Source of the DNA: Escarpia spicata
Lineage: Eukaryota; Annelida; Polychaeta; Sabellida; Siboglinidae
Assembly (NCBI GenBank): GCA_963995525.1
Contig: OZ023213.1
Span: 49,748,592 to 49,812,591, forward strand
Direction: 5' to 3'
Length of the DNA stretch: 64,000 nucleotides
Numbering within the stretch: position 1 is the stretch's first letter; every line of letters starts with the position of its first letter. A program made the translations under genes and the position numbers. This document shows positions 55,990-64,000 of the stretch, one piece after another. The notes beneath the pieces are model-generated. The model was not told where the DNA came from and did not search any database. It worked only from the letters and a program-made list of their open reading frames with translations.

Positions 55990-56539
55990 TCTAGCTTGCG
56001 TGCCTCCGCCTGGCGGATAATCTGGACAGCTTGCTTAAGCGTCAAATCTGGTTTTGACTGTAAGCGATCTGACAGCCCGTTGTCAGCGACGCCTGCGACT
56101 ATTCTATCGCGGATCAACTCGTCCTTTAGTTCACCATAACTGCAGTTTTCTGCCATTCGGTATAAGTCTTGTATGAAACTATCGACTGGCTCTGATGCCG
56201 TTTGTCGTCGGGTGTTGAAACGTGCCCTTTCGACAATGGTGTTTCTTCTCATATTGAAATACTGGTCAATGGCAGATTTTACCTCAGCGTACGTTGCCTT
56301 ATTTTCATCGATTTTGATCGTGGTCAGAATAGCGTCTGCACATTCGCCCATTGCATATAGCAAAGTGCTTACTTGTTCAAGCTGTGACTTCGCTTGTAGG
56401 CCTGATGCAACGTTACTCGGTAACGTTCGAATCTTGTTGACCATTTTGTCCATAACTCAGTTTGCGCTGGACCTGTTGCTCCTTCGAATTTCCCTGGAAG
56501 GGGAAGTTGCGTCGATTGGCGTACCTCTTCGTTGGCCAT
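55990..56539 (-). pseudogene. Truncated gag of the LTR element
   Basis: The ATG at 56539 opens MANEEVRQSTQLPLPGKF and WTKWSTRFERY. A frameshift near 56400 moves to the frame with SQLEQVSTLLYAMGECADAI, ARFNTRRQTASEPVDSFIQD and LKDELIRDRIVAGV, a typical retrotransposon capsid-region layout. The frame ends where the LINE is inserted (..EARKLDRI). The missing stretch to the zinc knuckles cannot be judged. Confidence 0.8.
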
Positions 56540-56560
56540 GTTCGTGTACCGCTGCCACCA

Positions 56561-56725
56561 TGTGTTGTTGTCTGGGTTAGTATAGAGACGCAGAGACGGC
56601 GTAGTGTGAAACACGTTTTATTTTAGCAACATGGCGTGGTCATCACGCAAAGCATCATGGGACTTTATTCAGCGTTATACCAAATCGTCCCATATGATAC
56701 AAGTCCAATGTGGGGTAACTCTACA
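56561..56725 (-). repeat. 5' LTR of the Ty3/gypsy-like element
   Basis: 165 bp, same boundaries as the left copy. It is followed on the minus strand by the primer-binding-site-like segment and the gag start at 56539. Confidence 0.93.
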
Positions 56726-56816
56726 GTGTACAGTGAAACTCTACAAGCGCCATGTTACATGTTTGTGTTGTATTTATGTAGGGGCAACGTTATACCAATG
56801 TGTGCATACTCATTGT

Positions 56817-56896
56817 GTGTGCGTGTGCGTGTGCGTGTGCGTGTGCGTGTGCGTGTGCGTGTGCGTGTGCGTGTGCGTGTGCGTGTGCGTGTGCGT

Positions 56897-56929
<33 letters not shown>

Positions 56930-56985
56930 CGTGTGCGCATGTGTGCGTGTGTGCGCGCACGTGCGTGCGAGAGTGCGTGTGTGCG
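56817..56985. repeat. (GTGTGC)n microsatellite next to the LTR element
   Basis: About 20 copies of the hexamer GTGCGT, then a GT/GC-mixed tail. The long open frames in all phases are artefacts. Confidence 0.97.
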
Positions 56986-57900
56986 GGTGGTATTTGTGTT
57001 GGAAATGCTGCTACAATTGCAATCACCTGTAGAAGTTGAAAACCGTTAATCCAATTATCCATTAATCCTTTCACCAGGCAGGAGCTATATAGCCTCACAC
57101 CATCTTAGACTGAGTTTGATCTGAGGACTTCATAAAATTCTAACCCTATAAGTGCTGCTGGACAGAGGCCTGTAATAATATACTGCCCTATTTGTTAGGG
57201 TATTTATCACATCCACTACTCCACTCAAGGGGGGGGGAACAGTGCCCTGATGGGACAAGCCACTGGGATAGAGCTCCAACACTCATTTGATGTCAGCAGG
57301 GGAGCGTAATTAGTCAGCAGGGGAGCGTAATTAAGTGCAATAAACAAGCTTCTGCAATCAACCAGAGCTGGATACAACAAACAAAGAAGAAGCTCTTCTA
57401 GTGATATCGGTGTCCACCAATATGGATAAAGTCTGAGGGGAGGATAGTCATGGAATAACCATTTGTCTAACTAGATAACATATCTGGATTTCAGTGATGT
57501 TGGAAGTAAATTATTATTTTAACAAACACTCCGGATTTCGACATTCACATATTTCGAAACGGTGTGCACAGTTTCAATGATCAGGAGTTATAATGATAAC
57601 AAAATAATTATATTATAGAATAAAAACGAATTAGTATCTATATCCATACAGGCTGTGTGTATATACGGGTAAAAGTTTGTTTGGTAAACTGCAAAAAACT
57701 GTGTCTTTGGATTTCAACAAATGGCCGTGCAACTATATGTTTTCAAATGCTGGACAAATTCAGTGAAATTATCTGTAAATAGCGTACTCATTCTACTTCA
57801 GCGAACCAATTTTTTAGATATAGTCTCTCAAAGAAGAAGAATACCCTAAAAAGGCGTGAATTTAATTATATGCTGTTAGAAGGATTTTATGTTCCTATAA
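56986..57900. other. Non-coding stretch
   Basis: No gene seen. A 9-G run lies near 57230, and a direct duplication GTCAGCAGGGGAGCGTAATT occurs twice at 57292-57335. Confidence 0.5.
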
Positions 57901-57920
57901 TACTGGATATGTACGGTGTT

Positions 57921-58040
57921 TTATATATATATATATATATATTATAATTAGTAATAAGCAAACTGTAAAGTTATTTATATATATATATATAACTTTACAG
58001 TTTGCTTATTACTAATTATAATATATATATATATATATAC
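57921..58040. repeat. Near-perfect long hairpin, ~52-bp arms, AT-rich
   Basis: The left arm (57921-57974) contains TATAATTAGTAATAAGCAAA and CTGTAAAGTTAT. The right arm (57989-58040) is its reverse complement. The spacer of ~14 bp is TATA repeats, and both outer ends are also (TA)n. The non-TA part of the arms (33 bp) is an exact match. Confidence 0.95.
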
Positions 58041-61000
58041 TGCCACAAGTGCGGAAGACTGCCATGACAGAGCGGGACTTCTAATTTAAGTCACTCCAGG
58101 CGGTGTAATTGGCAAAATATACATATTAATATTTAGTAGTATGCATTGATGAGGTATATATGTCCTATTCTAATATAGTGTTCGTATGCGTATGGAATAT
58201 TGTCACGTCGTCCCGTATAGTAGTTGGCAGGTGGTCTAGTTTAATAAATCATCACACATGGCAGCACCCAGGGTAACTTAACAAATCTTGGAGAATATAT
58301 TGTATTAATAATTTATTATTCTACTTATTTCTCTTGTAGCTAGTTCTACCTACTTTACAGGTTGCTGGTCTTATTAGTAATTATTGAGTTGTTTAAATCT
58401 AAATTTTACTCAAGGCATAGTGGTCATGTGTAGTCAGTGGGCGGGAATAACTGCCACCAACTGCCACAGTCAGTGTGCCAACGTTTAATGTTACAGTAAC
58501 ACCACATGCTGTTTGGGTAAGTTCCAACCTATATTTTATACATTATAAAGCAAATCTTTCAATTTACAATTGTACCATGATATGGGAAAGAGAACTGTGC
58601 ATCCATCGATGTAAACTGATTTACATGTTTGCTATAGTTATTTATTAATGACTTTGATTACTGATAACTAAAAAAATGGGAAGACGGAGATTTAATTGTA
58701 TGTCGACCTCGGGAGTAGTGTTCGTCTGACCAGAGGATTAATGAGGTTAATTTCTGTGACTCATCACAGCCAGTAGACAGTAGTTGTTTGAATGGCATAG
58801 CCATAGAAAGTCTGTTTTAATCGTGTTTAGATTCGTTAAATCTAGTGTATGTATTACGGAAACTGCCGCCGTATTACGGAAATACAAATAGCTGACTACA
58901 GAAAATTATACACATTAAACAATTGCTTAATTTATCAATAATGCTGCTCGAGATGCCCTGAAGAAACTGTCATATTTTCACTTGTTACAATTTATCAACA
59001 AATATTTAGTCTACTACAAGTTCTACAAAGTCTACGGTGACGTCATCCAATGCTGTGCCTGTGTACAAAGTTACAACTTTGACTGCCAGCAGCCTGCTGA
59101 TGACTGCAGTGGCACATGGCACGTGGGCATATTATTATGTCTGCATCTGTCAGTCAACAGCAATTACAGCGGCAACAAATATCAGTGTCATTAATACGCG
59201 TCTAGACATTAATACAATTTACAGGTGTAGAGTTATATGATGAAATAAATAAATTAAGAACCATTAAATTACATTAAATAATTATGGTTTTCTGAAAGTT
59301 ATGAATATAATTATAAAATGTCTTAGAAGAATATAAAATGAGTATTATAATTGTCGCAATTGCAATATAAAACTACATCATTATTTTTATTCAAAGGTTT
59401 ATTTGAATACAACCATTTAACGTTGTCAATGACTGTTTGTAATAATTATAATGTTTCCTGCTATGTGTTATAAATTTAGAAGTGGGACATGTCTGGCCAT
59501 GCATGCACTTTGACAGCCGTAATTAGCACAATGTGACTTATTGGATGTTGCTAAACAAGCTAACACACGACCTTAACTGCCGACAGGAGTTACAGTGTAG
59601 TCACACAATAATTATGTTGAAACAACGTATATCTACTTTTGATGATTAAATTAGTAACTTCCTGGATTCCCACGCACTGTGAACAGGCTAGGCTTGTCAC
59701 TGTATCTACTTCAGAGAAAGGTTTGATTTGCAACGTTGTGGACCGGGGCGGGATGCGACGGGGGGAGAGGGTGCGACGGGAGATGGGGGTCATTACGGAA
59801 ATTGTGTTTGTCAGGTAGGCAGCCCTGGCATTATGACATTGAATGTATGCATTAGGCATGGGTTGTGCATGTTGATATATCAGGTTACATTCTGAACTGT
59901 TAAGCCAGCATATCCCCTCAAAATTAGGGGGAGTGGGGAGTCTGATATGCTGAGTGATTAATCACACCAGGAAGTGACTGGAAGACGACAGCCAGACTAT
60001 TCCCCAGATTTGTGTAATGGGTGAAACCGTGTAATGGGCCAGAGAGTGTCCCAGAGTAAGGCTGCCTACCAGTACGGATTTTTCGTAATCATGCATCACC
60101 ATACAGCCACACAATTACACGATTTTTCATCAGCACGCGCATTTTAAAATAGGTGAAACTAAACTTTATTTTGCATTAGTTAAATACAATTATTCATCGA
60201 AATTCGCGTTCCAGCTCAATAGCTGAAAATTATGATTCGTGTTAAGCCAGATGAGTTTGTCTACTTGGTTTGCAGCACTAATACACTCGCTACACATCTT
60301 AAGTTATTGATTGTTGAGAATAGCCTCTTTGACAGTCGGTGGTTACCTTAATCAGCATACTAAAAATAAAAAGCCGCACCTTTCGTTTACTTTTAACAGG
60401 GTTCTGATGAAAAATAATGAATTATTTTATATGGCTTAATTTATGTGATAATAATTGTTAAATCATCGTCACCCCGTTCATTCACCAGTATTTTGTCTGC
60501 ATCTGTCACATCTGAGTGACTACAATTAGGACTCATAATTTGTACGTTTTCATAACAGGAGACCCTGGGATAGTTAGAAGTCCTTCTGCATGGCTAACTG
60601 GATGCAATAGTCCTTTGATACACATTCCTCTAGTGACTGCCCTTTTCACACATGACATTGAGGACTGACCCCTCAGCCAGGCTCCCATACATTCAGAGAT
60701 GACCACTTAATAGATAACGGTTCTCCCGTTATCATCTGCACAAATCAGGCATTTTTGGCATTCCTTGTAATGCTTGAATATTATCCAGCAGCTTTTGGGG
60801 TAGGTTAACGCTTTTTGAGAAACATGGAATACAATTAGAGGTTCACATTTTAAAGATGCAATTTTGAGGGGGTTCACATTTTGGAGAAAGGGGGTTCACA
60901 AAAAGGGGGGGTTCAACATGCATACCGATACACGCGAGTAGTAGTATCGTAGATTTGGGACAACATCCTATGGTGTTTTCTGCGCCCCCATGAGCGATAT

Positions 61001-61288
61001 TGGGGAGATGTCGGCGTCCGCCCCCCTGAGGCAACACCTCGATCTGTGTGTGTATGTGTGAGTAGTCACGTGACTGGATGTAGCGCACCCCCTGACGGAA
61101 GAGAGCGGAGTGAGTACCCATTGAAGTCCTATCTTGTATATGGAATATAGGAACGAAAGATCAAAGAGGAAAGTTTAAAAGGTGTTGAAAGATGGGTCAT
61201 TAGAGATAAAGAAGTATACTGTTTCATGTATCTATACATGTATGTGTGAGTAGTCACGTGACCGGACGTGAGTGAGGACCCTGTGAAC
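58041..61288. other. Long non-coding stretch
   Basis: No exon, RNA gene or transposon protein recognised. The sentence GTATGTGTGAGTAGTCACGT plus GAC occurs at 61050-61072 and again at 61240-61263. G-rich GGGGGTTCACA repeats lie at 60870-60915. Short open frames have no support. Confidence 0.45.
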
Positions 61289-61338
<50 letters not shown>

Positions 61339-61400
61339 CTTTCAAATATGTGTTGGAAATTAAAGAGCATGTATGTATGTATGTATGTATGTATGTATGA
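61289..61400. repeat. (AT)n and (GTAT)n microsatellites
   Basis: AT dinucleotide at 61289-61334 and GTAT tetranucleotide at 61369-61399. A related GTATGTATGTAT run appears near 61729-61742. Confidence 0.95.
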
Positions 61401-61459
61401 AAGAATGATCCTTAACGGAATAACCAACAAAACAACATATGTCCAAATTGGAATGACAT

Positions 61460-61661
61460 TTATTCAATAAAGTCCACGAATCCGTCATCGTCATCAGGAT
61501 CTTCAGACACCCAATTTTCGACATCCCCCGTGTCCACGAGGGCAACATCATCATCAGGTTCGTACCACGGGCTGGGTGGGGTTATACGCGGGTATGTTGA
61601 GACCAGCTCGCTCAAGACATTCGCGAAGAAGAAAGAGTGCTCGTCACGCAACTCGTCCTCG
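61460..61661 (-). CDS. Possible small acidic protein, last exon
   Basis: Acceptor ATGTTTCAG (61662), 202 nt to the stop. It encodes EDELRDEHSFFFANVLSELV, then PPSPWYEPDDDVALVDTG and EDPDDDDGFVDFIE, very rich in Asp and Glu. It joins in phase (2/1) to the exon at 62055-62120. I do not recognise the family. No start exon was found, so the model is partial and uncertain. Confidence 0.45.
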
Positions 61662-61764
61662 CTGAAACATACATTAAAACTTTTAAACTGTATGAACGAT
61701 ACGTTAAATCTATTGAAATATATGTGTGTATGTATGTATGTATATGAATGAAAGAATGATACCT

Positions 61765-61925
61765 AAGGCGACAACGCTGTAACCAGACACCGCGTAGGGA
61801 GCCGACACGAGAAAAGGGCAGCCGAGGTCAACTCGACAGGCAGTGATAAGAATGGACTATGGCACTAGTCGGCTGCTGCCGGTAGAGAAGTAACCAGACA
61901 CCGCGTAGCTAGCCGAAACGACAAG
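61765..61925. repeat. Short direct duplication
   Basis: GTAACCAGACACCGCGTAG followed by AGCCGA(C/A)ACGA occurs at 61780 and again at 61889, a ~109-bp spaced duplication inside the intron of the acidic-protein candidate. Confidence 0.7.
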
Positions 61926-62054
61926 AAGGCAGAGATAAGGAAGGGTACAACATGTATATGACAGTGTGGTGTAATATATAAGTGAATCCTGGTAAGAAGG
62001 CCATAAAGTATTGATATTAGTATTAGTAATAGTAAATAATCGTTGAACACTTAC

Positions 62055-62120
62055 GTCCACTCATTGTCGCTGTCATTGGCGTCGCCACTGTCGGTGTCGT
62101 TGCCACTGGCGTAATCAGTC
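62055..62120 (-). CDS. Possible small acidic protein, internal exon
   Basis: A 66-nt exon between ATATTGTAG and GAC|GTAAGT. It encodes TDYASGNDTDSGDANDSDNE and W, acidic like the next exon. Both splice sites are strong and phases match downstream. The next upstream open segment, ending at CTCCATT|GTAAGT near 62209, contains a stop in the matching frame, so the 5' part is unknown. Confidence 0.4.
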
Positions 62121-62619
62121 CTACAATATGATATAGACAATTGTTACATGCATAGTGTCATAAACAAATTAAATAAAGCAGAGAGAGAGAGAGCAGTCTA
62201 TACTTACAATGGAGCGCAGCATGCATCACGACGTGGCTATTCGGCGCGAAGCTCGTCCTAGGATATCGGAGAAGACGTCATTGGTGTTTGTGAAAGGAAT
62301 GATTCGAATGTAACAAACGAGAGATATATATATATAGGATAAACGATATGTAGACACACTGTATAGAACAAGTGTTATGTCACACTGTATGGAAAGTTTC
62401 GCTGTATAGAAAGTTTGAAAGTACAAACCCATATCAGTCATATGACATAGGAACCAGCTGGCACACAACGCGTAGCCTAATCCGGGCGCATGATGTGCGA
62501 AGGGCAGAGCTATCAGCAAGACAACAATGCATGCGGAATGCGCCGTATCGGAACACGAGGACGGGCCCACGATAAGAACTCTGTGTGTGAGCGTGCGCGC
62601 GCGGACAGTGCTAACCATA

Positions 62620-63432
62620 TGGCGATGAGTCTTATCAAAAATAGATAAGCGAGCGAAAAATGAACAACTCAGAACACGTCTAAAACATGGAATTCTACGG
62701 TCGCTAGCACCCTCACGGCTCGTCCTGTCCCGACGATCTTGGTATCATTTGAAAGGATGCACTGTTTGTTATTCTAGGACACCTAGATTTACTGGTAACG
62801 GTTCCGAACGATGTTGGCGGTGGGTACTCAGTACACTAATCTTCCGATTGCGGCGCTGTTTTCCTCATTTGCATAGGTTCAGACATGCGCATTTCGCCAT
62901 TTCTTCATTTCATGTTATAAGCTCCACCCACTTTTAAACCGCGGCGAAACTAATGTGCTTTGATCGCAGCGAAACCGACATATCTCTACGTCGGCGTGAC
63001 GTCACAATAAAGTACGCCACCCAACGGGTCTGAATTCGTTGCGTTGATTGGTGGATATACGTGATTGTGACGTCACGCCTACTTCACGTATGTCATTTTA
63101 GCAGCAGTTTGAAAGTGGGTGGAGCTTATACCATGAAATCAGATAACGGTGCCTCAATCGGTAGATTGGTGAACTGTGTCGACGAAAGAACATGGTTCGC
63201 AATGTCTAAGACACCGGAACGGGCCCGGTTGTAGGTCCGTTTTCAGTTAATTTTAGGAATGATTATCAGGAAATCATTTATATGTTTGAATAGCAGAACG
63301 CTTAAACTTTCAAACGACATCAATATTGTTGGGATCCGACGAACCGTAATGGCACTAGCAATCATTAAAATTGCGTTTTTGGACCGTGTTTGACAGTTGT
63401 TCATTTTTCGCTCGCTTATCTATTTTTGGTTT
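62620..63432. mobile_element. Foldback element, ~0.8 kb imperfect palindrome
   Basis: The left end AAAAATAGATAAGCGAGCGA/AAAATGAACAACT is inverted at the right end (AGTTGTTCATTTTTCGCTCG, CTTATCTATTTTT). Further inverted pairs move inwards in register: ATCATTTGAAAG/CTTTCAAACGA, AAGCTCCACCCACTTT/AAAGTGGGTGGAGCTT and GTGACGTCACAAT/ATTGTGACGTCAC, centred near 63035. No protein is encoded. The inner TGACGTCA pair is a CRE-type palindrome. Confidence 0.85.
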
Positions 63433-63433
63433 T

Positions 63434-63568
63434 ATGGATATACAGTTTAGAGGCGCCGGACACTACCTGTCTAACTTTTATCCGTGTGATATACACATAT
63501 GGGGCGCAGACTTCACCTGTGTAGTGGCAGCGTATCAATATAAAAAAGACGATACAGACGATCCGTAA
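63434..63568 (+). pseudogene. NADAR-family gene, N-terminal part
   Basis: The ATG at 63434, directly right of the foldback element, opens MDIQFRGAGHYLSNFYPCDI, then WGADFTCVVAAYQYKKD. It ends at TAA (63566-63568). F.G....LSNFYPC and G.F.CV.AAYQ..K are the N-terminal signatures of NADAR (YbiA-type) proteins, N-glycosidases acting on ADP-ribose-type nucleotides. The catalytic-region Glu usually seen as EAAYQ is V-A-A-Y-Q here. The second half continues in another frame at 63568. A partial gene broken by frameshift and deletion is the simplest reading. Confidence 0.7.
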
Positions 63569-63939
63569 TGCACGCGATAGTAGCTACGAAGTTTCGGGCT
63601 TCTAAAATACGGCAACGCTTGCTTGCAACAGGTGATGCACGCCTTATTGAAAACGTGCCCAGTGGTGAAGGTTATTGGGGCAAGAGTTCCAAGCGTAACA
63701 AAGTAGGTATGAATATACTGGGCGTTATTCTCATGCAGGTGAGAGACTTCATTAGAAAGTGCTCTATACGGCTTACCCATGAAAAAACCGACAGACAGAC
63801 GCACAGTGACAGAGTACGAGAGAGAGTCACGCGCCTGGGGAGTCTTATCGCGAACGGCCAAGGACGCATGATGTCATTGACTAGGGTGTCTCGTGGACGA
63901 TGCCTGGAGGGATCGGTTACGTATATAAACCCAGGCTAA
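63568..63939 (+). pseudogene. NADAR-family gene, C-terminal part
   Basis: Overlaps the previous frame by one base (TAATG). It encodes MHAIVATKFRASKIRQRLLA, then TGDARLIENVPSGEGYWGK and GMNILGVILMQVRDFIRK. The KF..., LLATGDA.L.E, YWG and N.LG..LM.VR motifs are the C-terminal half of NADAR. Compared with typical family members, some 35-45 residues between AYQ..K and KF are missing. The remaining frame to 63939 (THEKTDRQTHSDRVR..) does not look like NADAR. Confidence 0.7.
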
Positions 63940-64000
63940 ATCTAGTAGGCCATAACACTCTCTCTTCGATTCGCCGCCGTTCGAAGACCTTCACTCACGC

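Larger units (their letters stand above)
50242..56725 (-). mobile_element. Ty3/gypsy-like LTR retrotransposon with intact ends and nested LINE
   Basis: Two 165-bp LTRs (50242-50406, 56561-56725) start TGTGTTGTTGTCTGGG and end GGGGTAACTCTACA. They differ at about six positions, so insertion was not very recent. The host target duplication GTGTA lies at 50237-50241 and 56726-56730. Transcription is on the minus strand. A purine tract (CTGAGGGGAGG on the minus strand) abuts the 3' LTR at 50407-50417. A primer-binding-site-like TGGTGGCAGCGG follows the 5' LTR. Internal order is gag, zinc knuckles, protease, RT, RNase H, integrase. A + strand LINE sits between gag and the zinc knuckles, and there are frameshifts, so the copy is defective. 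Confidence 0.93.

Noticed and set aside
56631..57049. Open frames of 133-137 codons
   Set aside because: Combination of LTR sequence and the GTGTGC microsatellite.

Overview
This window is nuclear DNA from an animal, not a prokaryote. It has phase-consistent spliced genes with GT..AG introns, very high tandem-repeat content, and a dense mix of Penelope-like, L2/CR1/RTE-like, Ty3/gypsy-like and TIR-bearing transposable elements (TEs). I infer a marine invertebrate, probably a lophotrochozoan such as a mollusc. The grounds are the CARD-gene content, tRNA-derived SINE heads, PLE pseudo-LTRs with hammerhead-like motifs and the minisatellite load. No species can be named from sequence alone.

Region 1-19.7 kb holds the 3' end of the Integrator subunit 2 gene (INTS2, + strand): five exons (2856-2966, 4858-4965, 15900-16005, 16416-16583, 18776-18957) totalling 225 in-phase codons including the stop. 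Four of the nine INTS2 exon edges visible here sit in or directly against a tandem array. At the last intron both the 5' splice site (54-bp unit, about 22 copies) and the 3' splice site (34-bp unit, 8 copies) have themselves been multiplied. The 10.9-kb third intron contains a complete antisense gene encoding a CARD plus coiled-coil protein (exons 12946-13101, 11672-11813, 8228-10284, - strand).

Region 20-32 kb is layered transposon debris. An interspersed element of unknown type (copy A, 20.3-29.1 kb) has been split by a 2-kb insertion, an explosive 20-bp minisatellite, a 0.27-kb insertion and an L2-like LINE that carries a CR1-like fragment. A second copy (copy B, 39.7-42.5 kb) supplies the unfilled sites and carries two different insertions, both with target-site duplications. 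At 29.6-31.4 kb lies a Penelope-like element with inverted terminal repeats, followed by a palindromic block; both carry hammerhead-ribozyme-like motifs.

Region 32.9-35.4 kb holds a second CARD-coiled-coil gene (- strand; exons 35231-35368, 34567-34708, 32957-34113). It is a paralogue of the nested one: the same three-exon plan, the same splice phases and a middle exon of exactly 142 nt in both.

Region 36-57 kb contains a 23-bp minisatellite, LINE fragments, a tRNA-headed RTE-like LINE, a two-exon Mutator-like transposase gene flanked by a 16-bp inverted repeat, and a Ty3/gypsy-like LTR element (50242-56725). The LTR element has 165-bp LTRs and a GTGTA target duplication; its pol is frameshifted and a LINE is inserted between gag and pol.

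Region 57-64 kb is mostly non-coding. It holds a near-perfect AT-rich hairpin, two exons of a possible small acidic protein, an ~0.8-kb foldback element, and directly after it a broken NADAR-family gene.
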